Part shown: in pieces, positions 31,718 through 42,300 of the stretch
How the letters are laid out: each line of letters opens with the position of its first letter
Position numbering within the stretch: position 1 is the first letter of the stretch
NCBI GenBank assembly: GCA_003480725.1
Contig: QUJQ01000011.1
Coordinates: 1-64,000 of the forward strand
DNA length: 64,000 bases
Reading direction: 5' to 3'
Origin: Clostridiaceae bacterium AM27-36LB
Lineage (GTDB): Bacteria; Bacillota; Clostridia; Lachnospirales; Lachnospiraceae
The notes under the pieces: model-generated
What the model saw: the letters and a program-made list of their open reading frames with translations, nothing else
Databases searched by the model: none
Told to the model about the DNA's origin: nothing
Position numbers and translations under genes: made by a program

Positions 31718-31766
31718 GGGAGCGCTATAGATTTATCGACTATGGTGCTCCTTTTGGTTTTTTCCT
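31718..31766 (+). terminator. Riboswitch expression platform terminator
   Basis: GGGAGCGCTATAG (31718-31730) pairs with CTATGGTGCTCC (31740-31751), followed by TTTTGGTTTTTT. It sits between the aptamer and the ATG at 31797, so c-di-GMP binding most probably controls termination. Whether it is an on or off switch cannot be told from sequence alone. Confidence 0.85.
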
Positions 31767-31796
31767 GTCTATGGCTTTTCGCCGGAAATCACAAAC

Positions 31797-32630
31797 ATGA
31801 AGAGAAGAACAAATAAAATCAAAGAGATGATGACAGCCGGGCTTGTGTGCACGGCGATGGTACTGACTGTGGGGTGCGCAGAACAGACAGTTGTAAAAGA
31901 ACAGAAAGCGGAATCCCTGCCGGTCATTGTTGTGGGAAGTGACAATTATCCACCGTTTAACTATTTGAATGCGGATGGGGATCCCACGGGAATTGATGTG
32001 GAACTGGCAAAGGAAGCATTTTACAGAATGGGATATGAGGCGGAATTCAAGCTGATCAACTGGGAGGATAAAAAGGAATTGTTGGAGTCCGGGGAGATCG
32101 ACTGCATCTGGGGCAGCTTTTCCATGGACGGACGCGAAGAGGAATATCAGTGGGCAGGACCATATATGACGAGCTATCAGGTGATCGCAGTGAGGACGGA
32201 CAGTGATATTTATTCTCTGCAGGATCTGGAAGGAAAGACAGTGGCTGTGCAGTCAACCACAAAACCGGAAGAAATATTTCGGAAACATGAAGATGCCAGG
32301 ATCCCGCAGCTTGGAAAGGTGTTGTCTTTACGGAATCGGGATCTGATCTACACATTTTTAAGCAAAGGATATGCAGATGCAGTGGCAGCGCATGATACGG
32401 CGGTAAAGCAGTTTATGAAGGACTATGATATGGAGTATCGGATCCTGGAGGAGCCGCTGCTGGTGGTGGGGCTTGGCGTGGCATTTGATAAAGAAGATGA
32501 CCGTGGACTGGCACAGAAGCTGACAGAGACTTTTGAAGAAATGCGTGAGGATGGCACGATGCAGGAAATTATCGGAACATACACGAAAGATACAGATTGT
32601 TGTCTGGAGGTACGCACGGATGAAACTTAA
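31797..32630 (+). CDS. Family 3 solute-binding lipoprotein
   Basis: A 277-aa lipoprotein: basic N-terminus, hydrophobic stretch and lipobox LTVGC with the lipidated Cys at about 27. The rest is a SBP_bac_3 (amino-acid-type) domain with YPPFNYLNADGDPTGIDVELAK near the start and DLEGKTVAVQSTTKPEE in the middle (about 143-159). No ABC permease gene follows; instead its last codons overlap a hybrid histidine kinase gene by 11 bp. It therefore probably acts as an extracellular ligand sensor for the kinase, not as a transporter subunit. The ribosome binding site is weak. The riboswitch controls it. Confidence 0.88.
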   Translation: MKRRTNKIKEMMTAGLVCTAMVLTVGCAEQTVVKEQKAESLPVIVVGSDNYPPFNYLNADGDPTGIDVELAKEAFYRMGYEAEFKLINWEDKKELLESGEIDCIWGSFSMDGREEEYQWAGPYMTSYQVIAVRTDSDIYSLQDLEGKTVAVQSTTKPEEIFRKHEDARIPQLGKVLSLRNRDLIYTFLSKGYADAVAAHDTAVKQFMKDYDMEYRILEEPLLVVGLGVAFDKEDDRGLAQKLTETFEEMREDGTMQEIIGTYTKDTDCCLEVRTDET

Positions 32631-34827
32631 AAAATCATCTGTATATTTATCATACAGGATCTTGGCGATGGAAATTGTATCAGGAATCATACTTCTTTGT
32701 GTGGCATTCTGGATCAGCATCCATGCAGATATTTTCAATGCTGGTCAACGGCTTTCCAGCACGGTAAATTATGTGAAGGAACAGTGCAATAATAATCAGA
32801 GAATGGAGCTGGCATCAGAGACCAAGAGCCTGATGCGAATCATGGAAAGTGCAGAGTATATTAATCGGAATCTCGCCAGTGATATGGAAAAAGGTGGATT
32901 TGAGGAACCGGATCAGACAATGCTGAAAAATTATGCAAGAGAAAGTTATGTAACAGGTATTCTGCTGCTGAACCCACAGGGAGCAGTGGAGCAGGAGTAT
33001 CATACGGATGAACGGAATGTCTGGGATCTATACGAAAATATTGATGCAGAAGCACTTCTGGATGTATGGAATTTTCCAGAGAAGACGTATGCATCGAGAG
33101 TAAACTGCGAGGATGGTTCTTTTATTGACCTGGCAGCGGTGGGAAGAACAGACAGGTCAGGAATCATCGTTGCCTGTTACCATACATCCAAGGAGTATTG
33201 CCGTATTTTTGTCAATTCTATGGAGCAGCTTCTGACTGGATATTCTGTGAAACACGATGGAACGATAGTGATCAGCAACGGTGAAGAGATCGTGGCATCC
33301 AATGACAGCAGACTTGTGGGGACCCGCATGGATGACAACGAGATCCTGCGTACCATCAGAAGAAGTGCAGAAGGATCAAAACTTGTTCATGTCAGAGATG
33401 GCGGTGACACCGGTGGCAGAAGCTTTGGACTGATGGAACAGAGCCGGAATTATTATATTTATGCCTACATGCCGGAGCGGGGAGTATTCAACAAGACGCC
33501 TCAGAATATGTTGTTTGTAGCTTTGGCATATCTGCTTGTTCTGATCATTGTCAACATGGTGAGATGGCAGACGGAGCAGAAATATCAGAAGCAGAAACTT
33601 CAGATACAGCAGGAATATGCTCAGAGATTGGAAAATAAGAATCTTCAGCTGGAAGAGTCTGTCAAAAGAGAGATAAAAGCAAATTCAGCCAAGACAGACT
33701 TTCTGGCCAGAATGACGCATGATATCAGGACACCGCTGAATGGAATCATTGGTCTGCTGAAAATGGAAGAGATTCATCCGGACGATCTGGAACTGCTCCA
33801 TGCGAACAGAGAGAAAATGCTGGTGTCTGCGGATCATCTGCTGTCGTTGATCAATGATATGCTGCAGATGAGCAAGCTGGAAAATGACGAAATAGTTCTG
33901 ACGCAAGATGCCATGGATCTGAATGCCTTGTTGATGGATGTGGTCACAATTGTAGAACAGCGTGCAGCGGATGCAGGAATTACGCTGGAATATGACAAAG
34001 CATCAGATAAGGTTCTGTATCCTTATGTATACGGAAGTCCGCTTCATGTGAGACAGATTTTCTTGAATATCTATGGAAATTGTATTAAATATAATCGGAT
34101 AGGCGGAAAAGTCATTACGCATCTGGATTATCTTGGAACAGCAGATGGGATGGTGCATTACAGATGGATGATCTCTGATACGGGAATTGGAATGAGTGAG
34201 AACTTTCTGGAGCATATTTATGAACCATTTGTCCAGGAACATTCTGATGCAAGAAGTGTCTACCATGGAACAGGTCTGGGGATGGCAATTGTGAAAAGAC
34301 TGATAGATGAGATGAATGGAACCATTCAAGTGACCAGCCAGGAAGGAAAAGGATCTACATTCGTGGTTGTTCTTCCGTTCAAGATCGCAGAAAAAGAAAA
34401 GGTTGTGCAGCCAGAAGCTGCTGCGGGAGAAGCCTCGATCAGAGGTCTCCATCTTCTACTTGCGGAAGATAATGAACTGAATGCAGAGATTGCGGCAAGG
34501 CTGTTAAATGATGAAGGAGCAACGGTTCAGGTGGTTCGTGACGGGCAGCAGGCCATAGATGCATTTGCATCCCGTCCCCAGGGAACTTATGATTCGATCC
34601 TGATGGATATTATGATGCCGAAGATAGATGGATATACGGCCACAAGAGTTATTCGTTCTACAAACCGGCAGGATGCAAAGGCCATTCCGATCATTGCCAT
34701 GACAGCCCATGTTTTTGATGAGGACGTGAAGCAGTGTCTGGAGGCAGGTATGAATGCACACCTGCCAAAGCCACTGCAGATGGAGAAGGTTGTCTCCACC
34801 ATTGCAAGATTGTGTAAGAGAAAATAG
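32620..34827 (+). CDS. Hybrid sensor histidine kinase
   Basis: A 735-aa membrane kinase with a fused receiver. I start at the ATG at 32620, with GGAGG 9 nt upstream and an overlap with the lipoprotein gene; upstream codons have no ribosome binding site. Spans at about 15-36 and 298-314 enclose an extracytoplasmic sensor domain. The HisKA box is FLARMTHDIRTPLNG with His367. HATPase_c follows, with GIGMSE and GTGLGMAI. The receiver (609-735) has Asp663 in ILMDIMMP. There is no output domain, so it probably passes the signal through an Hpt protein or another regulator elsewhere. Confidence 0.92.
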   Translation: MKLKKSSVYLSYRILAMEIVSGIILLCVAFWISIHADIFNAGQRLSSTVNYVKEQCNNNQRMELASETKSLMRIMESAEYINRNLASDMEKGGFEEPDQTMLKNYARESYVTGILLLNPQGAVEQEYHTDERNVWDLYENIDAEALLDVWNFPEKTYASRVNCEDGSFIDLAAVGRTDRSGIIVACYHTSKEYCRIFVNSMEQLLTGYSVKHDGTIVISNGEEIVASNDSRLVGTRMDDNEILRTIRRSAEGSKLVHVRDGGDTGGRSFGLMEQSRNYYIYAYMPERGVFNKTPQNMLFVALAYLLVLIIVNMVRWQTEQKYQKQKLQIQQEYAQRLENKNLQLEESVKREIKANSAKTDFLARMTHDIRTPLNGIIGLLKMEEIHPDDLELLHANREKMLVSADHLLSLINDMLQMSKLENDEIVLTQDAMDLNALLMDVVTIVEQRAADAGITLEYDKASDKVLYPYVYGSPLHVRQIFLNIYGNCIKYNRIGGKVITHLDYLGTADGMVHYRWMISDTGIGMSENFLEHIYEPFVQEHSDARSVYHGTGLGMAIVKRLIDEMNGTIQVTSQEGKGSTFVVVLPFKIAEKEKVVQPEAAAGEASIRGLHLLLAEDNELNAEIAARLLNDEGATVQVVRDGQQAIDAFASRPQGTYDSILMDIMMPKIDGYTATRVIRSTNRQDAKAIPIIAMTAHVFDEDVKQCLEAGMNAHLPKPLQMEKVVSTIARLCKRK

Positions 34828-34839
34828 TAGATGAAAGTA

Positions 34840-35703
34840 TCAGGAATCTCCGCGTAACAGGGCAATCTCCTCCTTGTAGGGAGCCCGGGTATTCTTTTTG
34901 TCGCCATCAATGGGAATCCATGGGGTCTCAAGGATCTTCGGTACATCAGTAAAATCCGGATGATGTACTATATAGGATAGTGCATCAAATCCGATGTACC
35001 CTTTTCCGAGGTTTTCATGTCGATCCTTGTGGGCTCCACATGGATTTTTGCTGTCATTGATGTGGAAGACAGCAATCTGATCTTTGCCGAGAATGTGGTC
35101 AAAGGTATCAATTACACTGTCAAAGTTGTTGATAATGTCATATCCGGCATCGTGAGTGTGGCAGGTATCAAAGCAGACCCGGAGACGGTCTTTTTTCACC
35201 ACACCATCATAGATCTGAGCCAGTTCTTCAAAAGTGCGTCCGATCTCAGTGCCTTTTCCGGCCATGGTTTCAAGCGCGACCAGACAGCTGGTATCATCGG
35301 TGAGCACTTCATTCAGTCCTTTGACAACAGATGCAATACCGGCTTCTACACCGGCCCCTACGTGCGCGCCGGGATGAAGAACCATGATATTACTTCTACA
35401 GGCATCGGCACGGGTCAGCTCCAGCCGGAGAAAATCAGTGGCAAGCTGGTAAGTGTCCGGGTTTATAGTATTTCCAAGATTGATGATATAGGGTGCATGG
35501 ATGACAAATTCATGGATATTATTTGCCTCCATGAGCTTCCAGGCAGCGTCAATATTTAATTCACTGATATCCTTGCGGCGGGTATTCTGGGGTGCGCCGG
35601 TATAGATCATAAAGGTGTTTGCTCTATAGGACAGTGCTTCCTCTACGGATCCCAGCATCATTTTTTTGCCGCTCATTCCCACATGGGAACCAAGTTTTAA
35701 CAT
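34840..35703 (-). CDS. nfo: Endonuclease IV
   Basis: A 287-aa AP endonuclease that repairs abasic sites in DNA using three zinc ions. Family signatures: [12 protein letters not shown] (about 66-77) with a metal His, VLHPGAH (about 106-112), [10 protein letters not shown] (about 144-153), [13 protein letters not shown] (about 177-189) and FHINDSK (about 213-219). Length is normal. It is convergent with the kinase gene, 12 bp apart, with no obvious terminator between. Confidence 0.96.
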   Translation of the reverse strand: MLKLGSHVGMSGKKMMLGSVEEALSYRANTFMIYTGAPQNTRRKDISELNIDAAWKLMEANNIHEFVIHAPYIINLGNTINPDTYQLATDFLRLELTRADACRSNIMVLHPGAHVGAGVEAGIASVVKGLNEVLTDDTSCLVALETMAGKGTEIGRTFEELAQIYDGVVKKDRLRVCFDTCHTHDAGYDIINNFDSVIDTFDHILGKDQIAVFHINDSKNPCGAHKDRHENLGKGYIGFDALSYIVHHPDFTDVPKILETPWIPIDGDKKNTRAPYKEEIALLRGDS

Positions 35704-35804
35704 AGGTGTCCTCCTCTTAGTGTTCGTATATGTAATGTCTCTATTTTACACAAGCGTGACCAGTCCTGCAAGCCTGAAACATGTATGGTACAGGTTCATC
35801 CGGC

Positions 35805-35833
35805 TTGACAAATATCACCATTTTCCCTATACT
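35805..35833 (+). promoter_or_regulatory. Sigma-A promoter of the TRIC-like gene
   Basis: TTGACA (35805-35810), 17-bp spacer, TATACT (35828-35833). The ATG is 22 bp further on, with GAGGTG as ribosome binding site. Confidence 0.82.
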
Positions 35834-35855
35834 TAATTAAGTTTCGAGGTGTACA

Positions 35856-36491
35856 ATGAATATACAATTAATAGCAGAGATAATGGGAACCGTCGCATTT
35901 GCCATCTCTGGAGCCATGCTTGCCATTGAACGGAAAATGGATCTATTTGGTATTGTGTTTCTGGGGATCGTAACGGCAGCCGGAGGCGGTTTTATCAGGG
36001 ATATGACACTGGGGATCGTGCCGCCTGCCATGTTTTCCAGTCCAATGGTCCTGCCGCTGGCAATTTTGTCATCGCTGGCAGTGTGTGCGCTGGTTGCCTG
36101 GCTCTATAAGGGATCTGATGAGGAGCTTCATGGAGAACGGTTTCAGTGGATCCTGAACTTTACAGATGCCATCGGCCTTGGGCTGTTTACGGTGGCAGGA
36201 GCCAATACGGCCATTGACAGTGGATATGGGGACTATCATGCTTTTGTGATCTTTCTGGGAATGCTCACGGGTGTGGGCGGCGGAATGTTCCGGGATGTGC
36301 TGGCAGGGATCATGCCTGCGGTGCTCAGAAAGCATGTATATGCCTGTGCATCCTTAGTGGGCGCGATCTGTTATCTGGGACTTTTATGTGCAATGCCAAG
36401 AGGATATGCCATGTTTACAGGAGCTATGATCGTGGTTGTGATCCGTCTGCTGGCAAGTCATTATAAATGGAATATACCAAGAGTGATGTAA
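35856..36491 (+). CDS. TRIC/UPF0126 family membrane protein
   Basis: A 211-aa protein with about seven spans of the trimeric intracellular cation channel fold (YadS/YicG group). It consists of two related halves, each with a Gly-rich motif: TAAGGGFIRDM (about 41-51) and GVGGGMFRDVLAG (about 141-153). These line the pore in solved homologues. It has its own promoter and may be cotranscribed with argS 22 bp downstream. Confidence 0.92.
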   Translation: MNIQLIAEIMGTVAFAISGAMLAIERKMDLFGIVFLGIVTAAGGGFIRDMTLGIVPPAMFSSPMVLPLAILSSLAVCALVAWLYKGSDEELHGERFQWILNFTDAIGLGLFTVAGANTAIDSGYGDYHAFVIFLGMLTGVGGGMFRDVLAGIMPAVLRKHVYACASLVGAICYLGLLCAMPRGYAMFTGAMIVVVIRLLASHYKWNIPRVM

Positions 36492-36513
36492 ACAAATAAG
36501 GAGGACAAAGTAG

Positions 36514-38280
36514 ATGAAGAAAATGCTGGATCTGTTATCCGCAGAGGTTGCAAAAGCTTTTGCTGAAGCAGGTTATGATGAGAAATATGCCCGTGTCAGT
36601 CTGTCCAATCGACCGGATCTGTGCGAGTATCAGTGTAATGGTGCCATGGCGGTAGCCAAAGAGTACCATAAGGCACCGATTATGATCGCCAATGCAGTTG
36701 TGGAAGCTATGCAGGGATCTGAGGTGTTTGGAGAAGTCCAGGCGGTGAATCCGGGATTCATCAATATGAAAGTGAACAACGAGTACCTGAGTCAGTACCT
36801 GAATGGTATGGAGAAGGATGAACGGATGGGCTGTGAGAAAGCAGAGAATCCGAAGACCATTATGATCGATTACGGCGGACCTAATGTGGCAAAGCCGCTG
36901 CATGTAGGACATCTTCGGTCTGCGATCATTGGTGAGAGTGTGAAGAGGATTGCCCGATTTGCAGGACATAAAGTGATCGGCGACGTGCATCTGGGAGACT
37001 GGGGTCTTCAGATGGGACTGATCATTACCGAGCTTCGCGAAAGAAAACCGGAGCTGGTATATTTTGATGAGGCATATGAGGGAGAGTATCCGGCAGAAGC
37101 ACCGTTTACCATCTCTGAACTGGAGGAAATATATCCGACAGCCAGTGGAAAATCCAAGCAGGATGAAGCGTATAAAGAGGCTGCCATGCAGGCAACTTAT
37201 GAGCTGCAGCATGGAAGAAGAGGCTATCAGGCTCTTCTGAAGCATATTTTAAATGTGTCTGTCACAGACCTGAAGCGTAATTATGCAAACCTGAAAGTGG
37301 ATTTTGATCTGTGGAAGGGCGAGTCTGATGCACAGCCATATATTCCGGATATGGTACAGAAGATGAAAGATGGCGGATATGCTTATGTGAGTGATAATGC
37401 GCTGGTCGTTGATGTGAAGGAAGATACAGACACCAAGGAAGTACCGCCTTGCATGCTGCTCAAATCTGATGGAGCTTCTCTGTATACGACCACGGATCTG
37501 GCTACGATTGTAGAGCGTATGAAGCTCTACAACCCGGATGAGATCATCTATGTGGTAGATAAACGTCAGGAAATGCATTTTATCCAGGTATTCCGCTGTG
37601 CAAGAAAATGCGGACTGGTAACGGATAAGACTGAACTGAAATTCTTAGGATTCGGTACCATGAATGGAAAAGACGGTAAACCGTTCAAGACCAGAGATGG
37701 TGGCGTCATGCGTCTGGAATATCTGTTAAAGGATATCAACGAGGAGATGCTCAAGAAGATCCAGGAAAGTCGTCCTATGGAGGAGAAAGAAGCAGAGGAG
37801 ACCGCGAAGATCGTAGGTCTGTCTGCAGTCAAATACGGAGATTTGTCCAATCAGGCTTCCAAGGATTATATTTTTGATGTGGAGCGTTTCACTTCTTCAG
37901 AAGGAAATACTGGTCCTTACATCCTGTATACGATTGTAAGAATCAAATCCATCCTGAGAAAATATGAGGAGTCCGGCAAGAAGGCGGGCGAAGGAAAGAT
38001 CGGAGCAGGCAGAAGCGACAGTGAGAAAGCACTGCAGCTGGAGCTGTCCAAATTCAACAGCGTGATGGAAACGGCATTTGAAGAGTGCGCACCTCATAAG
38101 ATCTGTGCTTATATTTATGATCTTGCCAATGCTTTCAATAAGTTCTATCATGAGACCAAGATCCTTGCAACAGATGATATGGAAGCACAATCTTCATGGA
38201 TCAGCCTTCTTCTGCTGACCAGACGGGTACTGGAGACCTGCATTGATATGCTTGGATTTGAAGCACCGGAGAAGATGTAA
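36514..38280 (+). CDS. argS: Arginyl-tRNA synthetase
   Basis: A 588-aa class I synthetase that charges tRNA-Arg. The N-terminal Add1 domain (1-110) is followed by the signature KPLHVGHLRSAIIGE (about 129-143), i.e. the HIGH motif. The KMSKS position is degenerate (FKTRDGG), as is common in ArgRS. C-terminal anticodon-binding helices end in LGFEAPEKM. GGAGG lies about 8 nt before the ATG. No T-box leader is seen. Confidence 0.97.
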   Translation: MKKMLDLLSAEVAKAFAEAGYDEKYARVSLSNRPDLCEYQCNGAMAVAKEYHKAPIMIANAVVEAMQGSEVFGEVQAVNPGFINMKVNNEYLSQYLNGMEKDERMGCEKAENPKTIMIDYGGPNVAKPLHVGHLRSAIIGESVKRIARFAGHKVIGDVHLGDWGLQMGLIITELRERKPELVYFDEAYEGEYPAEAPFTISELEEIYPTASGKSKQDEAYKEAAMQATYELQHGRRGYQALLKHILNVSVTDLKRNYANLKVDFDLWKGESDAQPYIPDMVQKMKDGGYAYVSDNALVVDVKEDTDTKEVPPCMLLKSDGASLYTTTDLATIVERMKLYNPDEIIYVVDKRQEMHFIQVFRCARKCGLVTDKTELKFLGFGTMNGKDGKPFKTRDGGVMRLEYLLKDINEEMLKKIQESRPMEEKEAEETAKIVGLSAVKYGDLSNQASKDYIFDVERFTSSEGNTGPYILYTIVRIKSILRKYEESGKKAGEGKIGAGRSDSEKALQLELSKFNSVMETAFEECAPHKICAYIYDLANAFNKFYHETKILATDDMEAQSSWISLLLLTRRVLETCIDMLGFEAPEKM

Positions 38281-38281
38281 G

Positions 38282-39136
38282 ATGAAGAAAGATCGTACAA
38301 AACTGTCTGTTTATCATCTGTGGCGTGCGATATATCCCATGCCCCTGTATCAGCTGATACAGGGGCTGGTTTTATCTGCGGCCGTGTTTTTCTTATTTTC
38401 TATGGGAATTGGCGATGGATCTTTGACCACGCTGATGAAAGTGTTTCCGGATATAACCGTGGTCTATCTGATGATCAGCGGAGTTCTGTCTATCCTGTTG
38501 TTTGGATGGATCTACCACAGGGATGTACAGGAACGTAAAAACAGGGCAATCTGGGAAGAGCATACGCATCTGGGAGCGGGGACAATTCTTCTGATCATGC
38601 TGGGAGGTGCCGGAGTGGCACTGGCAGGCAATCAGCTGGTGAATCTGACTCCGCTTATGGAACTGTCGGAAAATTATGTGGAGACCAGTGAAGCTCTCAG
38701 TGCCGGCAATGCCTGGCTGGAACTGTTCTGTGTAGGTGTTCTGATGCCGGTGGCAGAAGAAGTGGTCATGAGAGGTCTGGTATATGGAAGACTTCGGGAT
38801 ATGATGAGACCACTTCCGGCAATCCTGTGGAGTGCGTTGTTTTTTGGACTCTTTCATGGAAATCTGGTGCAGGGAGTCTATGCCACGGCCTGCGGCATCT
38901 ACCTGGGCTGGATCATGGAACGGTTCCGCACGATCAAAGCAACTGCGGTGGCGCATATTGCTGCAAATGCGTTCATCACGATCCTGTCGGCTACGGCATT
39001 TTATCAGGAACAGTATGTGAACAGTGTCAAGTTCTGGGTGTTGACAGGTATTGGTGTGATTGCACTGGTTGTTGCAATATGGAAGCTGAGAGAAGGATAT
39101 AATATTCAAGATAATTTAGAAAATAACGGGGACTGA
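38282..39136 (+). CDS. CPBP-family intramembrane protease
   Basis: A 284-aa membrane protease of the CPBP (Rce1-like) family. I start at the ATG at 38282, directly after the argS stop, with GGAG in the end of argS as ribosome binding site. There are about eight spans. The catalytic pattern is visible: EEVVMRG (about 172-178), FGLFHGN (about 199-205) and AHIAANA (about 234-240). Such enzymes can process peptides or give immunity to bacteriocins; the substrate here is unknown. A terminator overlaps its stop codon. Confidence 0.9.
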   Translation: MKKDRTKLSVYHLWRAIYPMPLYQLIQGLVLSAAVFFLFSMGIGDGSLTTLMKVFPDITVVYLMISGVLSILLFGWIYHRDVQERKNRAIWEEHTHLGAGTILLIMLGGAGVALAGNQLVNLTPLMELSENYVETSEALSAGNAWLELFCVGVLMPVAEEVVMRGLVYGRLRDMMRPLPAILWSALFFGLFHGNLVQGVYATACGIYLGWIMERFRTIKATAVAHIAANAFITILSATAFYQEQYVNSVKFWVLTGIGVIALVVAIWKLREGYNIQDNLENNGD

Positions 39137-39156
39137 GTAAGATCAGTCCTTTTTTT
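39130..39156 (+). terminator. Rho-independent terminator after the CPBP gene
   Basis: GGACTGA (39130-39136) pairs with TCAGTCC (39143-39149), then T7. The stem starts inside the last codons of the CPBP gene. Confidence 0.88.
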
Positions 39157-39304
39157 GACTAAAAAATTTATGTTTTTTAAAAATCACGGACTTTAAATTG
39201 TTTGTATCAAAAAGCTTAGAAAAGAAAATAACTGAAAATCAAATAAAATTTCGGATAAAAATCACTGTTTTCAAATAATCAGATAATTACATGGAGAAAG
39301 TGGA

Positions 39305-39333
39305 TTTACAAACGAAAAAAATGGGTGTACACT
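39305..39333 (+). promoter_or_regulatory. Possible gltB promoter
   Basis: TTTACA (39305-39310), 17-bp spacer, TACACT (39328-39333), in an AT-rich 227-bp leader with no other feature. Both boxes are imperfect. Confidence 0.4.
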
Positions 39334-39383
39334 TTATAAAAATTGCAAACAAAACAAGAGATACAAAGAGAAAGGTATAGCTT

Positions 39384-42300
39384 ATGAAGGAACAAAGAAG
39401 TCAGGAATGTCCAGAACAGCAGGGAATGTATGATCCGAGCTTTGAACACGATAACTGTGGTATCGGAGCAGTGGTCAACATCAAAGGAATCAAGTCACAT
39501 AAGACCGTAGAAGATGCCTTAAGCATCGTGGAGAACCTGGAGCATCGTGCAGGTAAAGATGCAGAAGGTAAGACCGGAGACGGTGTAGGTATCATGGTTC
39601 AGATCTCCCACAAATTTTTCTCCAAAGAATGTGCAAAGCTTGGAATTGAGCTTGGTGGAGAGAGAGAATATGGTATTGGAATGTTTTTCCTGCCGCAGGA
39701 TGAACTGAAACGCAATCAGGCAAAGAAGATGTTTGAGATCATCGTGGAGAAGGAAGGCATGAACTTCCTTGGCTGGAGAGAAGTGACCACCAATCCGAAG
39801 GTGCTGGGAAGCAAAGCACTGGAGAAGATGCCAAGCATCATGCAGGCATTTATCCAGAAGCCGGAGGATGTGGAAAAGGGACTGGATTTTGACCGGAAGC
39901 TCTATATTGCAAGACGAGTATTTGAGCAGTCCATCGAAGATACTTATGTGGTATCCTGTTCCAGCCGTACTTTGATCTACAAAGGTATGTTCCTGGTAGG
40001 ACAGCTTCGTTCCTTCTTCCAGGATCTGCAGAGTCCGGATTATGAGAGTGCCATTGCACTGGTCCACTCCCGTTTCTCCACCAACACAATGCCAAGCTGG
40101 GAGCGTGCACATCCGTATCGCTTCCTGGTACATAATGGTGAGATCAACACCATCAAAGGTAATGCAGATAAGATGCTGGCCCGTGAGGAGACCGTAGAAT
40201 CTGAGCATCTGAAGGGAGAATTCCACAAGATCCTTCCGGTTATCAGTGCTTCCGGTTCTGACTCCGCTATGCTGGATAATACGCTGGAGTTTCTGGTTAT
40301 GAGTGGTATGGATCTGGCGTTGGCAGTGATGATCCTGATACCGGAGCCGTGGCTGAATAACCGTACCATGTCTCAGAAGAAAAAGGATTTCTATCAGTAT
40401 TACGCAACCATGATGGAGCCGTGGGACGGTCCGGCTTCCATCCTGTTCACAGATGGAGATGTGATGGGAGCAGTTCTCGACAGAAACGGACTTCGTCCTT
40501 CCAGATACTATGTAACTACCGATGATCAGCTGATCCTGTCATCTGAGGTAGGTGTGCTGGATATTGATCCGTCCAGAATCGTAGAAAAAGAGCGTCTTCA
40601 TCCGGGTAAAATGCTGCTGGTTGATACCAAACAGGGAAAAATTATTGATGATGATGAACTGAAAGAATATTATGCAAACCGTCAGCCCTATGGTGAGTGG
40701 CTGGATCACAACCTTGTAAATCTGTCCGACCTGAAGATCCCGAATCAGCGGATCGAGGAGTATACTCCGGAAGAACGTGCAAGACTGCAGAAAGCATTCG
40801 GCTACAATTATGAAGATGTGAGAAATTCCATTATGAGCATGGCATCTAATGGAAGTGAGGCAACTTCTGCTATGGGTATTGATGTACCTCTGGCTGTATT
40901 GTCTGAGCATCATCAGCCGCTGTTCAATTATTTTAAGCAGCTGTTTGCACAGGTAACCAACCCGCCTATCGATGCGATCCGTGAGAAGATCGTGACCTCT
41001 ACCACCATTTATGTTGGAAAGGCTGGCAATCTTCTGGAAGCAAAACAGGAGAACTGCTGTGTGATGAGGATCAACAATCCGATCCTGACAGAGACAGATC
41101 TTCTGAAGATTAAAAATATGAAAAAGCCGGGCTTTAAGGTAGAAGTCCTGCCAATTATCTATTATAAAAATACCAGTCTGGAAAAAGCGATTGACCGACT
41201 GTTCGTGGAAGCTGACCGTGCATACCGTGATGGCGTGAACATTCTGATCCTGTCTGACCGCGGTGTGGATGAGAACCATGTGGCAATCCCGTCTCTGCTG
41301 GCGGTATCCGCTCTTCAGCAGCATCTGGTACGGACCAAGAAGAGAACATCCGTGTCCATCATTCTGGAGTCCGGTGAACCAAGAGAGGTACATCATTTTG
41401 CAACCCTGCTGGGCTATGGTGCCTGCGCAGTCAACCCGTATCTGGCACATGAGAGCATTCATGAACTGATCGACAAGAAGATTTTGAATAAAGATTATTA
41501 TGCAGCGGTGGCTGACTACGATCAGGCAGTCATCAACGGTATTGTAAAGATCGCTTCCAAGATGGGTATTTCCACGATCCAGTCTTATCTGGGTTCCAAG
41601 ATTTTTGAAGCCATCGGTATCAATAAAGAAGTAGTTGACCGGTATTTCACCAACACCGTCAGCCGGATCGGTGGTATCGGTCTTAAAGAGATCGGTGAGC
41701 AGGTAGAGCTGATGCACTCCTCTGCATTCGATCCTCTGGGACTGACCACCAGCACTGCACTGAACAGTCTGGGTCTTCACAAGGAGAGAAGCGGTGGGGA
41801 GGAACACCTTTATAACCCAAGAACCATTTCCCTTCTGCAGCAGTCAACCAGAGAAGGCAACTATAATCTGTTTAAGCAGTATACCTCTTTAGTAGATGGT
41901 GAGAACAATCATGGACAGCTCAGAACCCTTCTGGATTTCAAATATCCGAAGAAGGGTATTCCTCTGGAGGAAGTAGAGAGCGTAGAGTCCATCGTGACCC
42001 GTTTTAAGACCGGTGCCATGTCCTATGGATCTATTTCTCAGGAAGCCCATGAGTGTCTGGCTATTGCCATGAACCAGCTCCATGGTAAATCCAATACTGG
42101 TGAGGGCGGTGAGAGTATTGAACGTCTGACTGTCGGATCGGATGGATTGAATAAATGCTCTGCGATCAAGCAGGTGGCAAGTGGACGTTTTGGTGTTACT
42201 TCCAGATATCTGGTAAGTGCACAGGAGATCCAGATCAAGATGGCTCAGGGTGCAAAACCAGGAGAGGGCGGACATCTGCCGGGTGGAAAAGTCTATCCGT

